Positions 1 to 8,808 of a stretch of DNA of 64,000 nucleotides are shown in pieces. The translations under genes were made by a program, and so were the position numbers. The notes beneath the pieces were generated by a model that saw only the letters and a program-made list of their open reading frames with translations, searched no databases and was not told the DNA's origin. The stretch is from Maribacter caenipelagi (GTDB lineage Bacteria > Bacteroidota > Bacteroidia > Flavobacteriales > Flavobacteriaceae), in contig NZ_SNZW01000016.1 in the NCBI RefSeq assembly GCF_004364175.1, positions 157,133 through 221,132 on the forward strand, read 5' to 3'. The number at the start of each line of letters is the position of its first letter. The first letter of the stretch is position 1.

Positions 1-948
1 GGGGGTCCAAACAACGACGGTCTATATCCTGTCGCGATAACGGTGGAAAGAGGAACGGAAACGGTAACGACCGGTTTTGTCTGGACAATACTGCCCCAAC
101 CTCCCGTATCGGCCTACCATTACCGGTTGAACGTAGCTGGTCCGTCGGTCGCATCCACAGATGGCGGTCCTGACTGGGCTGCAGGGGCAACGTCCAACGG
201 TATGTTCACTGGCGGCGGTTACACGGTAACCGCGGGCAACGTTGGCGGTACTAACCCTGTACTCGATTATGGTCTTCGCGACGCTTCCATACCCTCTTGG
301 ATGGATGCGGGCACGTATGCATCGATATTCACGAACGAAAGATGGGATCCGGGCAGTGCGCCCGAAATGGGCTATCGCTTTACCGTTCCCAACGGGTCGT
401 ATACGGTGAACATATTTGTGGCGAACAACTGCAGCTGTACCGAGAATCCGGGCGAGCGGATATATTCCATATCGATGGAAGGTTCTGTCGTAGAGGCCGA
501 CCTGGACCTTGCCGCACGCTACGGGCACCGGGTAGGCGGTATGTTGAGCTATGATATCAACGTGGCCGACGGCGAACTCGATATTACCTTCCTTCACGGA
601 ACGGAGAATACACTAATCAATGCTATAGAAGTAAAAAGTATGACTAGTGTCAGTGCCAAAACTAGATTCTTAATAAATGATCCAAGTACCAAGTTTGAAT
701 TTACGATATCTCAGAATCCAGTGTTGCAGAATAAGCCAATTCAATTAATGATCACCAGCCCTAATAAAGTTAATGGCGAAGTAACAATTTTTAGTTTAAA
801 TGGTAAGGTGGTTAAGACGTTTACTACAAACCTTGAAAAGGGTGCAAATGAATTGCTAATTGTTGATTTGTTGCTTCAAAAAGGGTTCTATTTGGTGCAA
901 GTTGAAAATAATGGCGATGTAGTGCTTAGAAAATTATTAGTGAACTAA
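1..948 (+). CDS. Malectin-domain protein with T9SS C-terminal sorting domain (5' truncated)
   Basis: The frame is open from base 1 to the stop at 946-948, so only the C-terminal part is present and GTG 43 need not be a start. The segment at about 110-640 encodes a malectin-like beta-sandwich (it starts near YRLNVAGP and ends at TENTLINAIEV), a carbohydrate-binding module seen in bacterial secreted glycan-active proteins. The last 80 or so residues (from about base 690) are a type A T9SS sorting domain, with SLNGKVVKTF and a terminal GFYLVQV...LRKLLVN pattern. This tail predicts outer-membrane passage through the PorU/T9SS machinery. Bases 1-60 hold 32 G+C and 481-540 hold 41, whereas 781-840 hold only 18, so the malectin part and the tail differ in composition. 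The catalytic part, if any, lies outside the window. Confidence 0.85.
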   Translation, partial: GGPNNDGLYPVAITVERGTETVTTGFVWTILPQPPVSAYHYRLNVAGPSVASTDGGPDWAAGATSNGMFTGGGYTVTAGNVGGTNPVLDYGLRDASIPSWMDAGTYASIFTNERWDPGSAPEMGYRFTVPNGSYTVNIFVANNCSCTENPGERIYSISMEGSVVEADLDLAARYGHRVGGMLSYDINVADGELDITFLHGTENTLINAIEVKSMTSVSAKTRFLINDPSTKFEFTISQNPVLQNKPIQLMITSPNKVNGEVTIFSLNGKVVKTFTTNLEKGANELLIVDLLLQKGFYLVQVENNGDVVLRKLLVN

Positions 949-1035
949 TATAGATTGTCAGGTACTACAAATTTAACATTTGTCGCATTTATTTACAATT
1001 AATGGACTATTAGTGACTATCTTGATAAGAAATTT

Positions 1036-1043
1036 TATATTTG
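1036..1043 (+). promoter_or_regulatory. Candidate -7 promoter element (TATATTTG)
   Basis: The octamer fits the Bacteroidota -7 consensus TAnnTTTG. It would give a leader of about 150 nt for the FemAB-like gene at 1201. No convincing -33 TTTG is seen at the usual spacing, so this is tentative. The rest of 949-1200 is AT-rich with no gene visible. Confidence 0.3.
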
Positions 1044-1200
1044 TTTCGAATTAAAAATTAGGATTTACAAAGTTTAATTTGTGCTATTTAATAGTAATAT
1101 TTTTTCTTTATAAATACTAAGTTTTAATTCTGAGCTTAAAAGTAATTGTAGTAACAATTCTTTTCTATTAAAAACGTTCTATTTTACAAATTAACCATAC

Positions 1201-2292
1201 ATGCAGTCTACTCAGACCTACAAATTAACTGTACAAGCGTTAGATTCTGAAGAAACATTAGATTTATATTCGAAATCTTTAGATAGTCTAAATTGTATTT
1301 GCCCATATTATGCTTATGAACTTTTATTAAGTGATGAAAATGAAATTCAAAAACTTCATTTTTTTTCATTTAATGATAATGATGGTACGTTGGTGGCAAT
1401 TATGCCTTTCTTGATAAGGGATATTATTATCCATAATGAAAATACGGGCCTTAAAGATGTAAGTAGTCCTTGGGGTTATAATGGTCCTTATTTTAAAGAA
1501 AATACTTCTTCAGAAATTAAAACCAATTTCTGGCTGCAAGTTGATGATTGGTATACAAGCGAGAAAATAGTTTCTGAATTTGTTCGTTTTAATTTGTATG
1601 GTCATTATACAGAATATACTGGAGAAACAGTACATACGCTACTTAACGTAAGAGGGAATATTACAGATTGGGAGCAGTTTTGGTCTAACCTTAAATCAAA
1701 TACTAGAAATCAATTTAGAAAAGCTGAAAAATTGGGTCTTTCTTTTAAATTGGTTTATAAGGATATTGAAAAGGAGCATATTGCTGCATTTTATGATTTG
1801 TACATAGGTACGATGGATCGTAGAGATGCAAAGGATTTTTTCTATCATAAATTAGATTACTTTGTTCATTTATGGGAAATGAATAAAGATAAATGTGCTA
1901 TTGGTTTGGTATACAAAGACGGAGTAGCTATTTCTACAGAATTATTCCTATTAACAGATGATACGGTTTATTCTTTCTTAGGGGGTACAGACGCAGAATA
2001 TTTTAAGTTAAGACCTAATGAATATCTAAAAATAAATGCCATTCAATGGGCTGGTAATGCAGGTTTTACTTATTATAATATAGGAGGAGGCTTGTCTAAC
2101 AGTAAAGAGGATAATCTATACTTGTATAAAAGAAAATATTTTCCACTAGATGAAGATGTGGACTTTTATACGGGAAGAAAAATTTTAGATGAAAAAAAAT
2201 ATAGGTTCCTTTTAGAGCAGACTGGTAAATGGACAAAATCTCAAGAATCATTGCCGAATATCGCTACAAATTTCTTCCCTTTATATAGATGA
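1201..2292 (+). CDS. FemAB/GNAT-like acyltransferase family protein
   Basis: The 363-residue protein resembles the FemAB-related GNAT group (Acetyltransf_6). It has the basic segment SNTRNQFRKAEKLGL near residues 163-178, an aromatic central part, and a late GGLSNSKEDNLYLYKRKYFP-type stretch near residue 300 typical of this fold. Relatives transfer aminoacyl or acyl groups, and several are encoded in exopolysaccharide loci. No signal peptide or membrane segment is seen, so it should act in the cytoplasm. It heads the + strand flank of the polysaccharide locus, 177 bp before a GT4 gene. A role in acylating a sugar precursor is inference, and the substrate cannot be read from sequence. Confidence 0.7.
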   Translation: MQSTQTYKLTVQALDSEETLDLYSKSLDSLNCICPYYAYELLLSDENEIQKLHFFSFNDNDGTLVAIMPFLIRDIIIHNENTGLKDVSSPWGYNGPYFKENTSSEIKTNFWLQVDDWYTSEKIVSEFVRFNLYGHYTEYTGETVHTLLNVRGNITDWEQFWSNLKSNTRNQFRKAEKLGLSFKLVYKDIEKEHIAAFYDLYIGTMDRRDAKDFFYHKLDYFVHLWEMNKDKCAIGLVYKDGVAISTELFLLTDDTVYSFLGGTDAEYFKLRPNEYLKINAIQWAGNAGFTYYNIGGGLSNSKEDNLYLYKRKYFPLDEDVDFYTGRKILDEKKYRFLLEQTGKWTKSQESLPNIATNFFPLYR

Positions 2293-2469
2293 TAATATTA
2301 CTCTAATCAATAATCATAATTATTCTAATAATTACAAGGTTATTTTTTAATAAAAATAATTGTTAAACGAATAACTTTCAGAAAAGTATTTCATTATAAA
2401 TTTTTATATTTCTTTTAAGACTGCGATATTATTTAATACTTTCCCCGAATGATAAATTTTCCCGTTTAA

Positions 2470-3609
2470 ATGAATAATAAAAAATTAAAAATAGTAATGC
2501 TTTTAAGTAGAATTGATCAAAGTGGTCTTACTAAACATACTATTGATTTAGCCAAGGGTTTAACAGATTTAGGCCATCAAATTTTATTGATAACAGGTGG
2601 CATTTCAGAAGATGAGAAGAGTGAACGCGTTTTTGCTTTTTATAACATGTTCGAAACTATGGGTGTTGAAGTTAAAACTTTTAAAAAACCAAGTGGTAGT
2701 ATAATTAAAAAGGGTTTTAAAGGAGTTTTAGATTTAATACGAATGTTGATATGTATTAAAAAATACAATCCTAACGTAATTCATTCACAATCACCTTATA
2801 TGACTTTCATACCATGGTTGATGGGGAAAAAATTTACGACTACCATACATCAAATGGGTTTAAAGCGAAATATATTTTATAAAAATCCAACTCATATTAT
2901 TGCTATTAGCGAAGAATCAAAACAAGATAGTATTGATAATTATGGTATTCGTGAAGATGAAGTTACCATAGTACATCATGGAATACCAGATGAATATGCC
3001 CAAACGATTTCAGAAGGTGAGAAACTCAACTTAAAAAACGAACATAATATACCTCATGATAAGTTAATTTTGGGTAGTGCCAGTATTCTATCTAAAAGAA
3101 AAGGTATAGATCTTATCGTTAAAGCTTTAGAGGCTTTAAGTTGTAAGGCAAAATCAAAAATATATTTTATTTTTCTTGGAGATGATGTTGATTCTGAAAG
3201 AACAAAAAAATTACATAAAATGATTGAAACTGCGAATATAGAATCTATTACGACTCATATACCATTTCAAAATCCAAAACCTTTTTATGATATCATGGAT
3301 GTGTTTGTTTTACCATCTAGACAAGAGTCATTTCCTTTAGTAGCTTTAGAAGCAATGATGAGTGGTTGTTGCCCGATAAGAAGTAATACAGAAGGTTCTT
3401 ACGAGCAAATTAATCATGGAACGAATGGTTTGTTATTTCAAAATAAGGATATTCTTGGTCTTAGGGATGCTTTTGAAAAAGTAATTTTAGATGATGATTT
3501 AAGGCAGACTTTTCAGAAAAATGCAAAGAAAGATGCATTAGAACGTTTTACAATTCCTAGAATGACAAAAAATACTTTAGAAATATATGAAAAGATTAGA
3601 ATTCATTAA
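2470..3609 (+). CDS. Glycosyltransferase family 4
   Basis: The 379-residue protein has a GT-B fold: an N-terminal acceptor half (about 10-175, with VIHSQSPYMTFIPWLMGKK) and a C-terminal donor half (about 195-365). The E-x7-E motif of GT4 enzymes is present (ESFPLVALE near residue 290). It probably adds a sugar to the lipid-linked repeat unit at the inner face of the cytoplasmic membrane. It is clearly paralogous to the next gene, which runs the other way, and the two stop codons overlap at 3606-3609. No terminator is visible between them. Donor and acceptor are unknown. Confidence 0.88.
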   Translation: MNNKKLKIVMLLSRIDQSGLTKHTIDLAKGLTDLGHQILLITGGISEDEKSERVFAFYNMFETMGVEVKTFKKPSGSIIKKGFKGVLDLIRMLICIKKYNPNVIHSQSPYMTFIPWLMGKKFTTTIHQMGLKRNIFYKNPTHIIAISEESKQDSIDNYGIREDEVTIVHHGIPDEYAQTISEGEKLNLKNEHNIPHDKLILGSASILSKRKGIDLIVKALEALSCKAKSKIYFIFLGDDVDSERTKKLHKMIETANIESITTHIPFQNPKPFYDIMDVFVLPSRQESFPLVALEAMMSGCCPIRSNTEGSYEQINHGTNGLLFQNKDILGLRDAFEKVILDDDLRQTFQKNAKKDALERFTIPRMTKNTLEIYEKIRIH

Positions 3610-4742
3610 TTCATGTTTATTAGTTCTTCATAAACCTTAAGTGTATTGTCTACCATTGCTTTCTGAGTAAATTGAGTAAGTGCTTTTTGTTTACCGTTTA
3701 CAGAAAGTTTATTCCTTAATTTTTTATTGTTTAATACCTTATCTAAGTAACTGGCTAAACCTTTCGCGTCATCCATTTCAAAAATGAAACCATTTTCTCC
3801 GTGATTTATTTGGTCATATGCTCCGTTAGAATCAGAACGAATAGTACAGCAACCACTCATCATGGCTTCAACGGCCACCAAACCAAAAGTATCTGATCGG
3901 GAAGGAAGCACAAATATGTCGAACATTTGGTAGTACGGTTTAGGGTCTCTAAAAGATAATATCGTGATTTGGTCTTCTACCTGGTTAGCTTTGATAAAAT
4001 TATCTAACCAAGAAACGGTATGTTTAGATTCATAATCTCCAACAAGAACAATATGTATTTTTTGCTTTAAATCAGGGGAAAGATATTGGCCTATTGCATT
4101 TAGTAATACATCTTGCCCTTTCATTGCTATTATTCTTCCAACTGCCCCAATAATCAATTTGTCTTTTGGTATGCCATTTTTTTCCTTAAGTGATAAAATA
4201 GATTCTTTTGTTTCAGGTATTGAAAATCTCTTATCTATACCGTGGTAAACCATACGTATGGTTTTTTCTGGCGAATGCATAACACGTTTGGTAAATTCTT
4301 TTGATCCTTCACTAACAGCGATTAAAAGTGTGGGGTGTTTGTATCTAAAATTTGGGGTAATGGTATCGGCATGTACGGTAGATACAAATTTTTTACCCAT
4401 TAAATAGGGAACAAAAGTCATATTAGGGGAATGAGAATGAATAACATCTGGGTTTATCTTTCTTATATAACTTATAACTTGAACAAATCCTTTTATGGCG
4501 TTATATACTTTTTTTAAACTATTTCCCGTAGGGTTTGCCATATAATGAATATGTACTCCTAAATCCTTAAATTCTTTTTTTAGATCATCAAAAAAACTAG
4601 TGTCTGTTACATCCTTTCCCCAAAAACCGGTTGTTACGATATGCATTTCATGACCATCTTCAATCATACCTCTGGTAAGATCTCTAATATTGGTAGAAAG
4701 GCCATTTTTAGCAAAGCGCATGTTCAAATATAGAATTTTCAT
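3606..4742 (-). CDS. Glycosyltransferase family 4 (DTFGLVAVE variant)
   Basis: This 378-residue GT-B protein shares many blocks with the converging gene at 2470, for example INPDVIHSHSPNMTFVPYLMGKK and the EAMMSGCC segment. The first glutamate of the GT4 E-x7-E motif is an aspartate here (DTFGLVAVE), which may tune catalysis or donor use. Its ATG overlaps the stop of the upstream priming transferase by 4 nt (ATGA, 4739-4742), which implies translational coupling. That context suggests it acts early in repeat-unit assembly, but this is inference. Confidence 0.88.
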   Translation of the reverse strand: MKILYLNMRFAKNGLSTNIRDLTRGMIEDGHEMHIVTTGFWGKDVTDTSFFDDLKKEFKDLGVHIHYMANPTGNSLKKVYNAIKGFVQVISYIRKINPDVIHSHSPNMTFVPYLMGKKFVSTVHADTITPNFRYKHPTLLIAVSEGSKEFTKRVMHSPEKTIRMVYHGIDKRFSIPETKESILSLKEKNGIPKDKLIIGAVGRIIAMKGQDVLLNAIGQYLSPDLKQKIHIVLVGDYESKHTVSWLDNFIKANQVEDQITILSFRDPKPYYQMFDIFVLPSRSDTFGLVAVEAMMSGCCTIRSDSNGAYDQINHGENGFIFEMDDAKGLASYLDKVLNNKKLRNKLSVNGKQKALTQFTQKAMVDNTLKVYEELINMN

Positions 4743-5389
4743 GAGATAGGTTGTATGTGTTGAAATTCTGGTTGTCTTTGACGAATAAGATCCATGGCTT
4801 CGGTAGTTGGGTTTGCATTAGGATCTACTTCAATGTCGGCAGATTTCAATACTTTTTGAAAAGTCATCCATAAAATTTTCACGTCATTGGCAAAGGTTAA
4901 ATTTTCAACATAAGTAACATCGTTTTCAAATTTGCTTTCCCATGTAATTAAATTTCTTCCAGAAACTTGAGCAAGTCCGGTAATACCTGGTCTAGCTGAA
5001 AATCTTTTACGCTCTTCTGTCGTATAGTAGGGTAGGTACCTAATTAAAAGTGGTCTTGGGCCAATTAGGCTCATTTCCCCTTTTATTACATTCAATAATT
5101 GTGGTAATTCATCTATTGAAGTTTTGCGAACAAAAATACCTAATGGTGTTAAACGTTCACTATCTGGCAATAAATTGCCTTCGGCATCACGTTTGTTATT
5201 CATTGTCTTCAATTTTAGAATTGAAAATATTTTTTCATGTCTGCCAGGTCTTCTTTGAATAAAGAAAGGACTTTCTTTAAAACTAATGGCCAAAATAACG
5301 GCGGTTATAAAAACAATGGGTAAAACCAAAAGAAAGCCAAATAGGGCAAGAAAAAAATCTAAAGGTCTTTTAAAGTATTTTTTGTACAT
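4739..5389 (-). CDS. Priming sugar-phosphate transferase, PglC-like small monotopic type
   Basis: The 216-residue bacterial sugar transferase (PF02397 family) would move a sugar-1-phosphate from a UDP-sugar to undecaprenyl phosphate, the first step of repeat-unit synthesis. One hydrophobic membrane-embedded segment spans about residues 9-32. The catalytic core follows, with IFSILKLKTM, an ELPQLLNVIKGEMSLIGPRP block and RPGITGLAQVSGRN. The protein lacks the N-terminal multi-spanning domain of WbaP/WcaJ and is close in size to PglC. PglC uses UDP-diNAcBac, which fits the CapD/PglE-type genes at 30679-33749. It is translationally coupled to the GT4 gene downstream. Confidence 0.9.
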   Translation of the reverse strand: MYKKYFKRPLDFFLALFGFLLVLPIVFITAVILAISFKESPFFIQRRPGRHEKIFSILKLKTMNNKRDAEGNLLPDSERLTPLGIFVRKTSIDELPQLLNVIKGEMSLIGPRPLLIRYLPYYTTEERKRFSARPGITGLAQVSGRNLITWESKFENDVTYVENLTFANDVKILWMTFQKVLKSADIEVDPNANPTTEAMDLIRQRQPEFQHIQPIS

Positions 5390-5393
5390 GATA

Positions 5394-6458
5394 TTATTTA
5401 TTAGAAGTAATCCAATTATTAATTGTTGTTATAATGTAATCTAAATCGTTAGTGTCAAACCTATAATCCATATGAATGTTAAGCAAATAGGTGTATGTTG
5501 TGGTCAAATCGTTTTTAGGCCATAATAAAGCCGGGTAAATTTGATTTGTTACTAAGTGTTTTTTTAATTCATTCAGAGTATCTAAGCTTTTAAATGCCAG
5601 TAATAACCCAAAAGGAGCCTTTGTCTCGTGCCTAACTATTTTAAAAGCATTGTTTTTATGAAGCTTAGAGAAGGTATAATCCGCATTTCTTTTTTTGAAA
5701 CTATTAAAGTCGGTATGTATATGTTGATTGATGAAATCTGCATGTGGGGCAGAGACTTCATATACATCATAAATAGACCTAACCATCAGTTCTCCATTCA
5801 TGTATTGTTCTAAGTAACGTTCTTTTTGATGGTGCTCAGAACAGTTCTCTTTTAATTGCATAGAACCTACAATAGTATTCCAAGCATTGTTCATTGGGTT
5901 TACACCAGCGTAGCCATCAAAAATATCAGATTTATTTAAGCAGATATTACTTTTAGATGCTTTAGGTTTCCATGCAATACCGCCCATAGGTATAGGTAAG
6001 GTTTTTCGTAAGGATGCAAAACAAAAGTCGGCCTTACTGTTTAAGCTGCCTTCGCTTAACCACCCGTGAGAATGGTCTTCAATAATTATCGGTCTATCGC
6101 CATCTGGTATGTCCGTGTCTTTCAAACCCCAATAATTATTCACCATTACAACATCATTTGTTGATTTAAATTGAGACCAATCAATTTTCGATGAAGCATC
6201 AAAGGGATCTACATAGTAATATTTTATGGTATCAAATTCATGATGCATCCATTCTTTAACAAATGGGCAGTAGTATTGAGGCATCCAAATAGTATCAATA
6301 TCGGTATCGGCGCTAATACGTTTAATCAAATATTTAAGCGCATATCTGCCAGCATAAAATAATATGGTTTCACCAAAATCTGGTTTAGTTACTTGAGGTA
6401 GTTTTCTACCATAAGTACCTTCAATAAAAGATCCATAACCGATAATATCTTTTTGCAT
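5394..6458 (-). CDS. PLP-dependent aminotransferase-fold protein (DegT-like, divergent)
   Basis: The 354-residue protein has the layout of fold-type I PLP enzymes. An early FYAGRYALKYL segment is followed by IWMPQYYCPF, an acidic-His site IEDHSHGW near residue 127, and a lysine candidate for the Schiff base at K152 in SLRKTLPIPMGG. DegT/DnrJ sugar aminotransferases have the equivalent EDSA and a lysine before a small-residue loop. Overall similarity to classical sugar aminotransferases appears weak, so it may modify a sugar or a non-sugar substituent. It lies 4 nt upstream of the priming transferase in the same transcription unit. The exact reaction is unknown. Confidence 0.6.
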   Translation of the reverse strand: MQKDIIGYGSFIEGTYGRKLPQVTKPDFGETILFYAGRYALKYLIKRISADTDIDTIWMPQYYCPFVKEWMHHEFDTIKYYYVDPFDASSKIDWSQFKSTNDVVMVNNYWGLKDTDIPDGDRPIIIEDHSHGWLSEGSLNSKADFCFASLRKTLPIPMGGIAWKPKASKSNICLNKSDIFDGYAGVNPMNNAWNTIVGSMQLKENCSEHHQKERYLEQYMNGELMVRSIYDVYEVSAPHADFINQHIHTDFNSFKKRNADYTFSKLHKNNAFKIVRHETKAPFGLLLAFKSLDTLNELKKHLVTNQIYPALLWPKNDLTTTYTYLLNIHMDYRFDTNDLDYIITTINNWITSNK

Positions 6459-6566
6459 AGTACAAAGAAACCAAATTCAAATGATAGTTAATGCCGTATT
6501 CGAAGAAGTTCTAATTTAATTGTTGAAAGTTATAAATACCTATAAAACTATAAAAGTGTAGCTGCT

Positions 6567-7724
6567 TTAATTGTCTTTCAGTAATGCTTCATATTCACTG
6601 TGCAATAGTTGCCAAATCAACTTCTGATCATACCTATCTATAATCATTTGCCTACATTTTTCAGGTGAATATGTATTTAAATCTCTTTCAATAAATTCAG
6701 CCATTGCTTTTTCAAGTAATTGGGTGTTTTTAACAGGTACTATGACTCCATTTTCACCAGAAATTATAATTTCATTGCTACCATTAATGTCACTGGCAAT
6801 GACAGGAACACCCATAGATCCAGCCTGCATTACTACATTGGGAAAGCCTTCTCTGTAACTTGGAAAAACCATAGCGTCAGATATAGCTAAATAGGGTCTA
6901 ACATCTTCGATCCAGCCTGCTAATTTTATTTTTGGGTGTGTATTTAATATTTCTTCAGTCTTTGGTTTTATAGGGTCTAGCTCTTTTTCTGGAGTACCAC
7001 CAACAATTAAAGTGACATTTTTAAACTTTTTTGCAACATTTACAAAAGCATCAACCAATTCGTGAATTCCTTTATCATTGACAATTCTGCCCAAAAAGAT
7101 TAGGACTATTTCATCGGCACCAATGTTTAGAGAATTTTTTAAAATGTTTTTATCATTTTCAGAGAACAGGGCAGGGTCAAAGTGTTCAATACTTACACCG
7201 TTAGAACTGCCTTCACCTATAACTTTTAGTTTGCTAGGTTTGGTAAATTTTTCTTGTTTAACAAAAGTGTCTAAACCTTTTGAATTTGGGTATACTTTTG
7301 TAGCACAGGCATAGGTTATTTTTTCGACAGTGTTTAATAATATTCTCTTTTTTCCAGTAGCTTCCATTAATGGTAGACCTGCAATGGTATGTAATCTATT
7401 AGGTACACCTGCGAATAGTGCAGCTAGAAGCCCTAATGTACCAGCTTTAGGTGTGTGCGTATGCACAATGGCTGGTTTTTCTTTTCTAAAAAAAGTGTAT
7501 AGTTGCCAAACAGCCAATAGATCTTTGATAGGGGTGATCTTTCTGGTCATGTCTATGCCTTTTGTTCGTACACCCTCTATTTTAGTAACTTCAGCTAATA
7601 CCGGGTCTTTTGATGATACACCAATAATATCATAAAACTGGTTCATGTAAGACAGCTGCCCCTTAAGTAATATTTTAAGAGATGATGCTACTGTAGTAAC
7701 TCTAATTATTTTTTTATTGGACAT
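6567..7724 (-). CDS. Glycosyltransferase family 4, CapM/PglA-like
   Basis: The 385-residue GT-B enzyme resembles the CapM/PglA group. Marks are HTHTPKAGTLGLLAA near residue 90, a TIAGLP loop, VYPNSKGL and the donor-side FPSYREGFPNVVMQAGSMG. The second glutamate of E-x7-E is glutamine here (EGFPNVVMQ). PglA-type enzymes add GalNAc to diNAcBac-PP-lipid, so this is a reasonable candidate for the second sugar, though that is inference from family and context. It is separated by 108 bp from the next gene of the - strand unit. Confidence 0.88.
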   Translation of the reverse strand: MSNKKIIRVTTVASSLKILLKGQLSYMNQFYDIIGVSSKDPVLAEVTKIEGVRTKGIDMTRKITPIKDLLAVWQLYTFFRKEKPAIVHTHTPKAGTLGLLAALFAGVPNRLHTIAGLPLMEATGKKRILLNTVEKITYACATKVYPNSKGLDTFVKQEKFTKPSKLKVIGEGSSNGVSIEHFDPALFSENDKNILKNSLNIGADEIVLIFLGRIVNDKGIHELVDAFVNVAKKFKNVTLIVGGTPEKELDPIKPKTEEILNTHPKIKLAGWIEDVRPYLAISDAMVFPSYREGFPNVVMQAGSMGVPVIASDINGSNEIIISGENGVIVPVKNTQLLEKAMAEFIERDLNTYSPEKCRQMIIDRYDQKLIWQLLHSEYEALLKDN

Positions 7725-7755
7725 GTTACTTTATTCTAAATATTTAAAACTTAAT

Positions 7756-8808
7756 CTAGCACTGGGAATATAGCTGTTGGTGGCGATCGTAAATTTTATC
7801 GATGTCAAATTCTGTATGTACCTTAATTTTAAATTTCTGAGCTTTTTGTTGTGCTTTTTGATAATCAGACATCAAATCTATTACTTTTAAGTGGAAGCTA
7901 TCTAAGTCAGCTAGATATCCGGTAGACTCATCTAAAAAATCTGGAATACTACCAACGGGAGTAGTAATAACGGGTAGACCTACCGATCCTGATTCTAATA
8001 TGGAAATAGGCATTCCTTCCCACAAAGAAGGCATAATTTGAGCACTAAAATCTTTTAGTATTTCAGGTACATCATTTCTAAAACCCATAAGCTCAATGTG
8101 GTCTTGAACCTTAAGCGTATCTATTTTTTGAACCAATGAATCTTTGAGCGGACCACTACCAAGAAAATAAACCTTAAAATTAGTGTGTCCACTAACTTTT
8201 AATTTAACCACCAAATCTGGTATAAAAAGAGGATTTTTTTGCTCCGTTAAACTTGCTAGAAATAAAAATTTAAAAATTTTAGGTTGGTCTATTACAAGCT
8301 CTTTATTACTTTTAAATTTAACAAGATTAATACCATTAGGTAGAACCACTCCTTTTTTTAAATACCATTTTTCGCCTCTTTCAGAGAAAATAATGTCTTT
8401 GGCTCTAAGTGGTTTGGTTACGAACAATAGCCATCTGCGAATAACACTACTTACTATATTGTTATGTAAGGTAAATATAATCTTCAACGAAAAACCAGTA
8501 AGCTTTAATAGTATTGCCACCCATAAAGCATGGAACATATGGCAATGAACCACAGGTTTTGGTTGAAAAGGCGTTAGAATTGTTTTTAGTTTTTTAAGAC
8601 CTTGACCTAGTTGTGAAAAAGAATCAATGTTTAAAAATTGGCATGTAATGCCTAATTTATTGAACTTATGTTCAATATCATTTAAACTGGTAACAGAAAT
8701 AACTACAACTTTTTTATCGTCGTTTTTAGCTCTTTGACTTAAGTCTAAAACTAAATGCTCTGCGCCACCACCAGATAGACCAGTTATGATATGAATATTA
8801 TAGGTCAT
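7756..8808 (-). CDS. Glycosyltransferase family 4
   Basis: This 350-residue GT-B protein starts with a glycine-rich GLSGGGAEHLVLDLS acceptor-side loop and ends with a GT4 donor domain. The canonical E-x7-E is intact (EGMPISILE near residue 265) and the SVGLPVITTPVGSIPDF block follows. No membrane helix is seen, so it is probably peripheral to the inner membrane. Its ATG directly abuts the stop of the upstream GT4 gene, as expected for an operon of sequential sugar additions. Specificity is unknown. Confidence 0.87.
   Translation of the reverse strand: MTYNIHIITGLSGGGAEHLVLDLSQRAKNDDKKVVVISVTSLNDIEHKFNKLGITCQFLNIDSFSQLGQGLKKLKTILTPFQPKPVVHCHMFHALWVAILLKLTGFSLKIIFTLHNNIVSSVIRRWLLFVTKPLRAKDIIFSERGEKWYLKKGVVLPNGINLVKFKSNKELVIDQPKIFKFLFLASLTEQKNPLFIPDLVVKLKVSGHTNFKVYFLGSGPLKDSLVQKIDTLKVQDHIELMGFRNDVPEILKDFSAQIMPSLWEGMPISILESGSVGLPVITTPVGSIPDFLDESTGYLADLDSFHLKVIDLMSDYQKAQQKAQKFKIKVHTEFDIDKIYDRHQQLYSQC

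Noticed and set aside
22-597. Long open frame on the - strand of the malectin segment
   Set aside because: It mirrors the G+C-rich coding strand, has no recognisable domain, and the + frame encodes clear malectin and sorting domains.
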